Source of the DNA: Flavobacterium sp. TR2
Lineage (GTDB): Bacteria; Bacteroidota; Bacteroidia; Flavobacteriales; Flavobacteriaceae
DNA: 64,000 nucleotides
Direction: 5' to 3'
Assembly (NCBI RefSeq): GCF_025252405.1
Contig: NZ_CP104307.1
Coordinates: 4,960,001 to 5,024,000, forward strand
Each line of letters opens with the position of its first letter. The first letter of the stretch is position 1. The position numbers and the translations under genes were made by a program. Of the stretch, positions 32,000-40,264 are shown in pieces. The notes beneath the pieces are model-generated. The model was not told the origin of the DNA. It made no database searches and saw nothing but the letters and a program-made list of their open reading frames with translations.

Positions 32000-34297
32000 T
32001 TACTCTTTAATTTCAAAACCACTCTGCAAACCTTTATCAGAGCTTCCTCCAACCATGATTTTAAAAGTTCCAGGTTCTACAAGATATTTTCCTTCGTTGT
32101 TATAAAAACCAAGTTCCTTATCTGTCAAAGTAAAGTTTACCGTTTTAGTTTCCCCCTTTTTAAGATTAACCAATTCAAAACCTTTCAATTGTTTAATCGG
32201 GCGCACAATGCTTGCGTATTCGTCATGAAGGTACAGCTGCACCACTTCCTTTCCGTCATAATTTCCAGAATTCGTAACCTCAACGCTCACCTGAACATTT
32301 TCACCTTTAGCAAAAGACGTTTTGTTAATCTTAAGATTTTTATAATCAAAAGTCGTATAACTCAAGCCAAAACCAAACGGAAACTGAGGCGTTTTCTCCA
32401 CATCCATATAATGCGACCAGAAAACATTTTTATCGCTGTCAATTGGTCTTCCTGTGCTGTATTTGTTGTAATAAATTGGCACCTGACCAACATTTCTCGG
32501 AAACGACATCGGCAATTTTCCGCTCGGATTATAATCTCCGTACAAAACCTGAGCGATAGCATTTCCGGCCTGCGTTCCCAAATGCCAAGCCTCTACAATT
32601 GCCGGTACATTTTCTGCCGCCCAAGGAATACTCAACGGACGGCCATTATTTAAAACCAAAACTACATTTGGATTTGCTTTATAGATTTCTTCTAACAATT
32701 CCTGCTGCAAACCTGGCAAGTTAAGATCAGTTCGGCTTCTTCCTTCACCGCTTTGGAAACCGTACTCACCCAAAACCATTACTACCACATCAGCATTTTT
32801 CGCCGCTTTTTTCGCTGCTTCAAATCCGCTTTTATCTGTCGTATTGAAAATGGTTTCGGTTAAGAAAGTCGCTTTTTGTTTCAATAAATCAGCACCTTTT
32901 TCAAAAACCAGCTGATTGCCTTTATACTGCTGCATTCCTTCTAAAACTGAAACCGCAGTGTCATCTGAAGCTGCAATTCTCCAGCTTCCCAACGGACTAT
33001 TTTTATCGTTTGCCAAAGCACCAATTAAAGCAATCTTTTGACCAGATTTCTTTAGCGGAAGCAGATTATTTTCGTTCTTCAATAAAACGATCGATTTCCT
33101 TGCCATATCCAAAACGCCATCATTATTGGCCTTGCTTCCAACCACTTCTTTTTCGCGTTTTTCATCGCAATATCTGTACGGATCATCAAATAATCCCAAT
33201 TCAAATTTCACACGAAGAATTCTGCGAACGGCATCATCAACCAGAGATTCTTTTACTTTTCCAGACTTTACCAAATCAACTAGTTTTGCCACGTACAAAT
33301 ACGATTCCATATCCATATCAGAACCTGCAATCACCGCTTTTGCCGTTGCATCGGCTTCGTCTTTTGCATAGCCGTGCGCGATCATCTCGCGGATCGAAGC
33401 ATAATCAGAAATCACAAATCCGTCAAACTTCCATTTTCCTTTTAAAATATCTCTCTGCAAAAAGGCATTTCCAGTTGCTGGAACACCATTCAAAGTATTA
33501 AACGAATTCATAAACGTGCGAACTCCAGCCTCAACTGTTGCTTCAAAAGGAGGCAAAACCGAATTGTACAATTTAGAATTGCTGATATCTACAATATTAT
33601 ATTCCAAACCCGCTTCAACATAACCGTAAGCCGCAAAATGTTTCGCACAAGCCGCGATCGTATTTACCTTGGATAAATCGGCAATTGTTTCTCCTTGAAA
33701 GCCTTTTACCCGTGCATACCCCACTTTGCTTCCCAAATACGGATCTTCTCCCGCGCCTTCCATCACGCGTCCCCAACGGGCGTCATTTGCCACATCGACA
33801 TTTGGTCCGAAAGTCCAATTGATTCCAGATGCCGAAGCTTCATCTGCCGCTATCGCCGCCGATTTTTTAATCGCTTCCAAGTCCCAGCTTGCCGCTTCTG
33901 CCAACGGAATCGGGCTTAACGTTTTGTAGCCGTGTATTACATCAAAACCAATAATCAGCGGAATTCCCAATCTTGTTTCTTCAACTGCAATTTTCTGAAC
34001 CGCACGAACTTCTTTCACGCCGCGCACCGTCAGCATCGACCCAACCAATCCTTTTCTTAAATGTTCGTATTTCAATTCGGCTGTTCCTCCTTTTGGCGCC
34101 GGTCCCGTAACATCCCAAAAACCATTATATTGATTCATCTGCCCCACTTTTTCCTCCAGCGTCATTAATGGCAAAAGCAGATCTATACGCTGCTCAACAG
34201 TCTTATTCTTATCCAGATACGGCTTTTTTTGTGCATTCATACTTCCAACAGTAAACAGAGCAAAAACTCCAATAATTAGTATTCTTTTATTTTTCAT
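32000..34297 (-). CDS. bglX: GH3 beta-glucosidase/beta-mannosidase-like, BglX type
   Basis: A 765-residue exo-acting beta-glycosidase with signal peptide (ending SMNAQ). Domains: N-terminal TIM barrel (about 35-360) with GFDVIHGYKT, ARWGRVMEGAGEDPYLG, ACAKHFAAYGYVEAG and the nucleophile Asp298 in GFVISDYAS; an alpha/beta sandwich (about 390-600) with KNENNLLPL; and a C-terminal fibronectin III-like domain (about 660-755; FAKGENVQVSVEVTNSG). Periplasmic BglX-type enzymes remove single beta-linked glucose; in this setting it could process glucomannan or manno-oligosaccharides. Specificity cannot be read from sequence. It is transcribed leftward, downstream of the esterases. Confidence 0.93.
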   Translation of the reverse strand: MKNKRILIIGVFALFTVGSMNAQKKPYLDKNKTVEQRIDLLLPLMTLEEKVGQMNQYNGFWDVTGPAPKGGTAELKYEHLRKGLVGSMLTVRGVKEVRAVQKIAVEETRLGIPLIIGFDVIHGYKTLSPIPLAEAASWDLEAIKKSAAIAADEASASGINWTFGPNVDVANDARWGRVMEGAGEDPYLGSKVGYARVKGFQGETIADLSKVNTIAACAKHFAAYGYVEAGLEYNIVDISNSKLYNSVLPPFEATVEAGVRTFMNSFNTLNGVPATGNAFLQRDILKGKWKFDGFVISDYASIREMIAHGYAKDEADATAKAVIAGSDMDMESYLYVAKLVDLVKSGKVKESLVDDAVRRILRVKFELGLFDDPYRYCDEKREKEVVGSKANNDGVLDMARKSIVLLKNENNLLPLKKSGQKIALIGALANDKNSPLGSWRIAASDDTAVSVLEGMQQYKGNQLVFEKGADLLKQKATFLTETIFNTTDKSGFEAAKKAAKNADVVVMVLGEYGFQSGEGRSRTDLNLPGLQQELLEEIYKANPNVVLVLNNGRPLSIPWAAENVPAIVEAWHLGTQAGNAIAQVLYGDYNPSGKLPMSFPRNVGQVPIYYNKYSTGRPIDSDKNVFWSHYMDVEKTPQFPFGFGLSYTTFDYKNLKINKTSFAKGENVQVSVEVTNSGNYDGKEVVQLYLHDEYASIVRPIKQLKGFELVNLKKGETKTVNFTLTDKELGFYNNEGKYLVEPGTFKIMVGGSSDKGLQSGFEIKE

Positions 34298-34627
34298 AGT
34301 GTGGTTTAGTTAGTTTTTTTTTAGCTTCTAAGGCACTAAGATGCTGAGATTCTAAGTCCTTTTTGGGGCGTGTCCCTCCGGGTCGGGCTATCCGTTTCAA
34401 GTCCTCGCACTTCCTTCGTCAGGCTCTGGGCTTTCCACTTCTATCCCTCACGCAAATCGTTTTCAAAAGAGTATTTTTGGTTATCTTGCCATTGTGAGGA
34501 ACGAAGGATGACAAACTTTGTGTTTCACTTTGCAAAGCTTCGACTTCGCTCAGCCTGACAAAAAATGCGAAAGATCTAAAATCTAAAATCTAAAATCTAA
34601 AATCTTTCTTCTTTCTTCTTTATAGAC
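34298..34627. repeat. Composite of dispersed repeats between GH3 and esterase genes
   Basis: A 330-base gap without a gene, built almost entirely of repeats: CTAAGGCACTAAGATGCTGAG at 34328-34356; a structured element 34370-34450 (GGGCGTGTCCCTCCGGGTCGG at its start, CTATCCCTCACGC at its end); a GAACGAAGGATGACA / CTTCGCTCAGCCTGACA element at 34494-34560, related to those at 42244 and 44910; and four tandem 7-base units ATCTAAA at 34574-34601 followed by CTTCTTT tandem sequence. Confidence 0.6.
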
Positions 34628-36019
34628 TCACTCAGAAACAAAACAAGAAGCAGGCAAATTGGCTTTATTAAACAAATCCGATTGCGTTGTGTTTCCCCAT
34701 GCAAATCTCACTTTTGCTGGAGAAGCCACTTTTTTACTTGTCAAAACCACTTCGTTATTTTTAATTGAAGCTTCAGCTGGATAGAAAACCCCATCTGCTC
34801 CCGCAACTTCAAACTGATTCGACTTTTTATCTTTAAAATATAATCCGTCTCCGTAGTCAAAAGAAACCGTTACTGTGTTTTTGTCCGTTTTCATGCTTTT
34901 GAAAAGCGGACTATTAACCAAACTAAAATTTAGTCCCGAAGCCTCGGGATAGGTTTCAGCCAAAGCTAAATTAGCCAGACGAATTCCAACCGACTTTTTA
35001 TTCTTTGGATGAATATCAATAGTGTCCGAAATATCACTGATTACCACCATTCCCGTTTTTGATACTTCTTTCAGCAGTTTTCTTTGTGAATCTCTAAGCA
35101 TCACATTCGAAAAATTATTGCTTCCTGATTTAAACGGCGCAATTTGAACATAATAAAACGGAAATTCGTCTTTCCATTCTTTTCTCCAAGATGTAATTAG
35201 CGCTCCCAAAGTTTTATCATAAACCAGCGATCCAACGTTAGACTCTCCTTGATACCAAAGCGTTCCTGCAATTTTAAATCCAATTATTGAGTAAATCATG
35301 GCGTTGTAAGCTCTTCCAGGCTGTCTTGGTCCGTATTCCTGTTCGTTCAATTTTTTGGCGTTTTCCAATAAAACAGGATCATTATTGACCACTTCTGCCG
35401 ACATCCAGATTTCAGCAGGAGTTCCTCCCCAGTTTGAAGAAATCAATCCGATGGGAACATTTTTTAACTCTTCGCGAAGGCGCTTCGCAAAAAAGTAGCC
35501 GACAGCACTGAAATATTTCATCGTTTCAGGAGTCGATTCTGTCCAATTTCCCAATAAATTATTCTGTGGATTTTCAGCTGTCAGTTTTGGAACTGTAAAA
35601 AATCGAATGTTTGGGTTAGCCGCATTTTTAGCCTCCTCTTCTCCATCATCAATTCCCCAACTTGCCGACATTTCCATATTCGACTGTCCAGCACAAAGCC
35701 AGACCTCGCCAATTAAAATGTTTTTTAGGATAACTTCGTTATAGCCTTTTATCGAAATAGTAAAAGGTCCGCCCGCTTCTGGAGTTTTAATCGTAATTTC
35801 CCACTTTGCCTGATTATTGGCAACGGTTTTATACTCCTGATTATTCCAGCCCGCAATTAGTTTAATTTCTTCTTTTGGATTGGCCCAGCCCCAAATTTTC
35901 ACTTCAGCATTGCGCTGTAAAACCATATTATCACTAAAAATATTCGGAAGCGAAACATTTGCCATCATAGTACTGGAAATCAATAGAAAGAAAACAAACT
36001 TAAATATATTATTTTTCAT
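34628..36019 (-). CDS. Sialate O-acetylesterase-like SGNH esterase (CE family)
   Basis: A 463-residue secreted esterase (signal to about residue 21, MMANVSLPN). The N-terminal beta domain starts NIFSDNMVLQRNAEVKIWGW, typical for the family, then the SGNH hydrolase core with the catalytic Ser113 in CAGQSNMEMSAS and GTLWYQGESNVG, and a C-terminal Asp/His segment (DTIDIHPKNKKSVGIRLA). In PULs such enzymes remove O-acetyl groups from plant glycans such as acetylated mannan. Its start overlaps the upstream esterase gene by 11 bases. A palindrome TCCCGAGGCTTCGGGA (reading strand) lies in frame at codons about 357-362 (YPEASG), possibly a repeat insertion. Confidence 0.9.
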   Translation of the reverse strand: MKNNIFKFVFFLLISSTMMANVSLPNIFSDNMVLQRNAEVKIWGWANPKEEIKLIAGWNNQEYKTVANNQAKWEITIKTPEAGGPFTISIKGYNEVILKNILIGEVWLCAGQSNMEMSASWGIDDGEEEAKNAANPNIRFFTVPKLTAENPQNNLLGNWTESTPETMKYFSAVGYFFAKRLREELKNVPIGLISSNWGGTPAEIWMSAEVVNNDPVLLENAKKLNEQEYGPRQPGRAYNAMIYSIIGFKIAGTLWYQGESNVGSLVYDKTLGALITSWRKEWKDEFPFYYVQIAPFKSGSNNFSNVMLRDSQRKLLKEVSKTGMVVISDISDTIDIHPKNKKSVGIRLANLALAETYPEASGLNFSLVNSPLFKSMKTDKNTVTVSFDYGDGLYFKDKKSNQFEVAGADGVFYPAEASIKNNEVVLTSKKVASPAKVRFAWGNTTQSDLFNKANLPASCFVSE

Positions 36020-37109
36020 TTAGCAATTTCTTTAAAAATGGACCATATTCATCTGCCAAAACCTTATGATCTGCCACATCAGGATGACCAGAGCATCCGT
36101 TTGGAGTCATAGGCTTGAATTTGAAAATCTGAATCGGTTTATGTGCTTTATCATTCGCGAAAGCGCTTTTGACTTTATTCAGACAATCTTCAAAAACAAC
36201 TCCTCTATCTCCGCCAACCATTGGGCTATTGGTAATGACAATCTGCACCTTAGGGTTGTGCTCGTAAAGCATCTTTATGAAAGTGATGTAATTTGAAACA
36301 TATTTTTGGGCATTAAAAGGCAGACGTTCCTTTTTGCCGTCTCCGCCAGAAAAGTCATTTGTGCCTAAAGCAATGCTGATAATATCAGGCTGAAAAGCTA
36401 AATCGTATTTCGGTTTTGCAGCATCTTTTGTCAGATATAAATTTTGATAAACGTCTGGCATTATCGCTTCGTCTTTATGCTCGTCATTCCAATTTCTATA
36501 CATTCCGATTCCCGAAACACAGCTCATTAAATAATCGGCTTCAATTGCTCTCGAAAGCGTTGGACCGTAAGCATAATAGCCATTATGATGATCCATATAT
36601 TCTCCTTTATTACAAGGAACATCTGTCGGATCACTAGCTGCGCCACACGTAATTGAATCACCAATGAACTCTATTTTCTTTTTCTTTTTAAATGAAATCG
36701 GAGCCAGTTTTGCTGTTGTTCCTGCAAACAAAATATTGCCGCTTTGCGCTTCTGTATTTTTGTAGATTTCTAATCGATGTTCTTTTTGACTTGAAGTAAT
36801 TTTGATTGGAAATGACTGAATTGGTCCTTTTTCAATCCTGATCTTTCCAATATATTTTCCATCCAAAACCAGCTGAACATAATTATGATGCTCGTAAGAA
36901 TCAACGCTTTGTAGCGATATCGAACATTCATTTCCAATAAAATTAAAAGAAACTGAAGAAGCTGTGCCAATTAAAACGACTTGGTCTTTTTGAAGCTGAT
37001 CGACTCTGCCTTGATATAAAAAAGTTTTATTGGAATTTTGAGTTTGAGCATTCGAAAAAGCCGAAATCAGCAAAAAAGAAATTAAAACAGTGATTTTTTT
37101 AGAAAACAT
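36009..37109 (-). CDS. CE2-type acetyl esterase (SGNH/GDSL) with N-terminal jelly-roll domain
   Basis: A 366-residue secreted esterase, signal MFSKKITVLISFLLISAFSNAQ. The N-terminal beta-sandwich (about 28-140; VSFNFIGNECSISLQSVDSYEHHNYVQLVLDG) and the following SGNH core with Ser152 in FIGDSITCGAAS, ALGTNDFSGGD and the C-terminal His342 in GHPDVADH match carbohydrate esterase family 2, which removes acetyl groups from the 6-position of mannose or xylose residues. The stop overlaps the next esterase gene by 11 bases, so both are one transcript. Presumably acts on acetylated mannan. Confidence 0.9.
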   Translation of the reverse strand: MFSKKITVLISFLLISAFSNAQTQNSNKTFLYQGRVDQLQKDQVVLIGTASSVSFNFIGNECSISLQSVDSYEHHNYVQLVLDGKYIGKIRIEKGPIQSFPIKITSSQKEHRLEIYKNTEAQSGNILFAGTTAKLAPISFKKKKKIEFIGDSITCGAASDPTDVPCNKGEYMDHHNGYYAYGPTLSRAIEADYLMSCVSGIGMYRNWNDEHKDEAIMPDVYQNLYLTKDAAKPKYDLAFQPDIISIALGTNDFSGGDGKKERLPFNAQKYVSNYITFIKMLYEHNPKVQIVITNSPMVGGDRGVVFEDCLNKVKSAFANDKAHKPIQIFKFKPMTPNGCSGHPDVADHKVLADEYGPFLKKLLNEK

Positions 37110-37327
37110 AATTTATTTGTTAAAATATAAATACGATTCACAAATATATTGGAAAGAAATTATCCAAAAAGATACTAAAATGTCAAAAAGCAATAAAAAA
37201 ACACCACATAAACACATCAATTTTATGTTTCGTAACGTTATTTCTTACAAGCGAAGCAAATCGTTTTCTTTTTGAAATGCTTAATTTGCAGCTTTTCTTT
37301 ATCAACCGAATACTTTTATTTTACAAA

Positions 37328-37837
37328 ATGAGACTACGTTTTTTTATTTTTCTATCAGCCTTCATCGTGTTTTCTTCTTTTAATTTAAAAAAGGATGAAA
37401 AGAAAATTCTTGTGCCAAATCCTAAAATCCAAACTGAAATCAATCGTGATTCTATTATTTCCTTTGCAAAAAAACATTTAGGGATTCCGTATGTGTATGC
37501 CAGCAGCAATCCGCAAAAAGGTTTTGACTGCTCGGGTTTTGTGAGTTATGTTTTTAAAAATTTCGGAATGACACTGCCAAGAAGTTCTGGCGGCTATAAA
37601 AATATAGGCAAAACTCTAAAACCAGAAGAATTTAAGGTGGGAGATATTTTGGTTTTTTACGGATATAAAAACCGAAATGTGGTCGGTCACGTAGGCATAA
37701 TTTGTGAAGCCAACGGAATGCAGTCCAAATTTATTCATGCCTCTTCAGGAAAAGCACAGCAAGTAACTATAACAGCGCTTGATACAGAACATTATACCAG
37801 ACGTTTTTATAAATGTGTTGATGTTTTGTCTAAATAG
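37328..37837 (+). CDS. NlpC/P60-family peptidoglycan endopeptidase
   Basis: A cysteine peptidase of about 169 residues. The ATG at 37328 starts a signal-like segment MRLRFFIFLSAFIVFSSF; an upstream in-frame ATG would add 17 residues and is less likely. The NlpC/P60 catalytic residues are Cys68 (KGFDCSGFVSYVF), His121 (VGHVGIICE) and His137 (FIHASSGK). It should cleave stem peptides of peptidoglycan. It converges with the L,D-transpeptidase gene, separated by a palindrome. No lipobox is visible. Confidence 0.93.
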   Translation: MRLRFFIFLSAFIVFSSFNLKKDEKKILVPNPKIQTEINRDSIISFAKKHLGIPYVYASSNPQKGFDCSGFVSYVFKNFGMTLPRSSGGYKNIGKTLKPEEFKVGDILVFYGYKNRNVVGHVGIICEANGMQSKFIHASSGKAQQVTITALDTEHYTRRFYKCVDVLSK

Positions 37838-37864
37838 TTTTTTCGTTACAAATTATTTTTTTGC

Positions 37865-37920
37865 CACGAATTACACGAATTTTCGCTAATTAAAATTGGT
37901 GGAAATTCGTGTAATTCGTG
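37865..37920. repeat. Perfect 18-base inverted repeat, dispersed type, likely bidirectional terminator
   Basis: CACGAATTACACGAATTT (37865-37882) pairs perfectly with AAATTCGTGTAATTCGTG (37903-37920) around 20 bases. It sits between the convergent NlpC and L,D-transpeptidase genes. The GCCACGAATTACACGAATT palindrome is a common flavobacterial repeat. Confidence 0.65.
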
Positions 37921-37934
37921 ACAACCTTCACCCG

Positions 37935-39515
37935 TTATTCTTCAGTCAATAATTTGATAAGACTTTCATCTCTTCCATAAATATCTTTGTAGAAATTTAG
38001 ATTGCCTTCGCGGTCAACCCAAGCGGTGAAATAGCCAATATAAACTGGAACTTTTTTCTTAAGCGTATACCAGCTTTCTTTTCCGGCGTGCATCGCTTTA
38101 TCAATTCTTTCGGGATTCCATTGCGGATCGACTTTTAATAATTCAATTGCCAATTCTCTTGGCTTTGCTACACGCACGCAACCGTGGCTAAAAGCTCTGC
38201 TCTCTCTTTCGAACAAACTTTTTGATGGCGTATCGTGAAGATAAATATTGCTTGAATTTGGAAATAAAAATTTCACCAAACCAAGCGAGTTATTTTTACC
38301 TGGAAGCTGACGCACTGCACCATTGTTCCATTCCAGATTTTTCTTTTGCAAATAATTTTTATCTCTAGCCATTCCAGGTTTTATCTCCGATTTGATAATG
38401 CTTGGCGGCACGTTCCAATACGGACTGAAAACAATATTGCTCATCATTCCGCTGAAAATAACTGTTTTTGTCATGGCTCTTCCCACAACAACTGGCGATA
38501 CAAAAGAAATTTTACCATCTTCAACTATATACAGCTTGAATTCTGGAATATTGACTTCAATATACTTCTGGCCTTTTTCCAATTCGGGATCTATCCATCG
38601 GCAGCGCTCCATATTGGCAATAATCGTTTTGATTCGCTCAGCAACCGGAATATTCAGGTCATTTATATGTTCTAACAGAATAACATTCTTTGGAGCATAG
38701 CCATGATGCAATTCGTAGTTTTTCATGGCTTTCATCAAAACCGTATCGCAAACTGCGCTTTTGGTATCTTCTTTTAAATCTTTGATTACAAAAAGCCTTT
38801 CTCTAATTTGTGCAACAATATTTGAAGAATCGCCAACTTTTAAAGCTTTATAATCTTCACCCGTTTCGATAGTTTTCCATCCGCCTTTTTTCTCAATTTC
38901 TCTGTATTCTTTAAGCGCATCGCGAAGTTTGTAATACTGGCTGAACATCTTTTTTTTCTTATCATCCAAAATGGTTGATTTTTTAAAGATCGAATCAGAA
39001 AGGACTTGATAGTTCAGCTTTTTTCGAGGCAAAAGCCATTCTAAAGAAATACTGGTTTTTTCGTCAAAACCTGCGTATACTTTTTCGGCATAATAGTAAT
39101 ACAAATTGGAAAGCAGTAAGTCGGTATCTTCTTTAGATAATTTTTTGGTCGGGTTATTTTCGAAAACCGAATTTAGTTCTTCTTTATAAGGATAGTTAGC
39201 TTTTAATCCTTCCTGATCTAAATTCTTGTATTGATTAAATAAGGTATTTCCAAATTCAATCACGCCTTTATTGTCCTGCCACAATTGGGTAGATTTATTT
39301 TTCTGATACAAAGAAATTACATCTGCTTTAAATTTTTCCAGTTTTGGGTAACTTTCATAAAACTTTGCGATACGAACTGTGTCGATGGTCAGTTTTAATT
39401 CTGGAATTTTTTCAACTTTCTTTATCGAGTTCTCCTCTTTTTTATCAGCTTTCGAATTACACGAAGAAACAATCAAAAAAACAATAGCAACAATAGGCAC
39501 ATACCAAATTTTCAT
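37935..39515 (-). CDS. L,D-transpeptidase lipoprotein (YkuD domain)
   Basis: A 526-residue peptidoglycan cross-linking enzyme. Lipobox VSSC near residue 19. The long N-terminal helical region (about 30-300) includes a peptidoglycan-binding-like section (LKVGDSSNIVAQIRERLFVI). The YkuD catalytic domain covers about 315-470: INIPEFKLYIVEDGKISFVSPVVVGRAMTKT and the active-site motif SHGCVRVAKP with catalytic Cys446. This large YcbB/LdtD-like architecture forms 3-3 links between diaminopimelate residues. The gene is monocistronic, with the NlpC-type gene convergent to it. Confidence 0.92.
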   Translation of the reverse strand: MKIWYVPIVAIVFLIVSSCNSKADKKEENSIKKVEKIPELKLTIDTVRIAKFYESYPKLEKFKADVISLYQKNKSTQLWQDNKGVIEFGNTLFNQYKNLDQEGLKANYPYKEELNSVFENNPTKKLSKEDTDLLLSNLYYYYAEKVYAGFDEKTSISLEWLLPRKKLNYQVLSDSIFKKSTILDDKKKKMFSQYYKLRDALKEYREIEKKGGWKTIETGEDYKALKVGDSSNIVAQIRERLFVIKDLKEDTKSAVCDTVLMKAMKNYELHHGYAPKNVILLEHINDLNIPVAERIKTIIANMERCRWIDPELEKGQKYIEVNIPEFKLYIVEDGKISFVSPVVVGRAMTKTVIFSGMMSNIVFSPYWNVPPSIIKSEIKPGMARDKNYLQKKNLEWNNGAVRQLPGKNNSLGLVKFLFPNSSNIYLHDTPSKSLFERESRAFSHGCVRVAKPRELAIELLKVDPQWNPERIDKAMHAGKESWYTLKKKVPVYIGYFTAWVDREGNLNFYKDIYGRDESLIKLLTEE

Positions 39516-39620
39516 AACTCAAAATTTTTGATTAAAAGTAGAAAAAAATCTATTAAAACAAAGGACTCAGCAATAAATCTTAAGCCTTATTTTTTTGATG
39601 TCTAAGCGGTTAATAAAATA

Positions 39621-39655
39621 AAAAGCTCCAAACAATTTACTTGTCTGGAGCTTTT
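39621..39655 (-). terminator. Terminator of the DUF1573 gene
   Basis: Arms AAAAGCTCCA and TGGAGCTTTT, extended on the minus strand by ACAA/TTGT after a mismatch, followed by TTTTATTTTATT; about 30 bases after the stop codon. Confidence 0.75.
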
Positions 39656-39683
39656 GCCATATAACCAACCTATTAAAATTCTA

Positions 39684-40100
39684 TTAAATAACTGTGCCTT
39701 TTAAAGTAAGTACTTTTGGCGTTGTTTCTGCGCTAGTTGTAACCGTTACTGTTTTTGTAAAAGCGCCTTTGTTTGCAGCATTGTATGTTGCCGTAACTTT
39801 TCCAGATTTACCAGCCTGAATTGGCTCTTTTGTATAATCTGTTGCTGTACAGCCGCAAGATCCTTGCACGTTTGTAATGACTACAGCTGTTTTTCCTGTA
39901 TTTTTAAATTCGTAAACAATTGCTTTTGGAGTTCCCTGCGGGATCTGTCCAACATCAATAGTTTCTGCTTTCCAAGCTATTGTAGAAGCTGCCGTTACTG
40001 AAGCTTCGGTTTCTGAGACTAAAGATTGTACTTGAGCAATTGCTGAAAAAGACATTAGGCCTAAAGCCAAAGCTAACATCGAAATTTTGATCATTTTCAT
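39684..40100 (-). CDS. DUF1573 secreted protein
   Basis: A 138-residue exported protein: signal MKMIKISMLALALGLMSFSAIAQ, then the DUF1573 immunoglobulin-like fold (about 45-138) with the hallmark FKNTGKTAVVITNVQGSCGCTAT, a conserved CGC motif, and GKVTATYNAANKGAFTKTVTV. Function unknown; DUF1573 proteins are very common in Bacteroidota and resemble the Ig-like ASPM/MSP group. A -7 element TACCTTTG lies 43 bases upstream and a terminator follows. Confidence 0.92.
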   Translation of the reverse strand: MKMIKISMLALALGLMSFSAIAQVQSLVSETEASVTAASTIAWKAETIDVGQIPQGTPKAIVYEFKNTGKTAVVITNVQGSCGCTATDYTKEPIQAGKSGKVTATYNAANKGAFTKTVTVTTSAETTPKVLTLKGTVI

Positions 40101-40142
40101 AACTGATATATTTAAAATGGTTTATAGTTCATTTTGATATTA

Positions 40143-40150
40143 CAAAGGTA
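40143..40150 (-). promoter_or_regulatory. -7 promoter element (TACCTTTG) of the DUF1573 gene
   Basis: On the minus strand TACCTTTG matches TAnnTTTG, 43 bases before the start codon; no TTG at 19 bases upstream. The adjoining region contains two TTGTTAA/GTTAAC motifs (about 40170-40213) that could be operator half sites for the divergent kinase gene. Confidence 0.45.
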
Positions 40151-40264
40151 ATTCAGACAAATTCAAGTCGCTGTTAACTGGTTTCAAACGTTTGTTAATG
40201 ACTTGTTAACCGCCCGTTTTTAGGCTAAAATTGATTAATATTACACTCTCAAAATTCTTTATTC

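Larger units (their letters stand above)
12843..37109. other. Beta-(galacto)mannan polysaccharide utilization locus (PUL)
   Basis: Region from the GH5 gene to the CE2-type esterase. Leftward operon: susC, susD, IPT lipoprotein, GH27, GH5. Then the araC-type regulator gene. Rightward operon: GH26, GPH symporter, GH130, 2-epimerase, GH5. Leftward distal group: GH3 and two esterases. GH26, GH130 and the epimerase together define the mannobiose-epimerase/phosphorylase pathway known from Bacteroides fragilis, and GH27 adds removal of alpha-galactosyl branches. The aldo/keto reductase, DUF308 and toxin-antitoxin genes at 29122-31766 are probably passengers. The exact right limit of the locus is an inference. 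Confidence 0.85.

Noticed and set aside
32189..32653. 154-codon plus-strand frame over the GH3 gene
   Set aside because: Antisense shadow of a well-supported GH3 enzyme; no domain.
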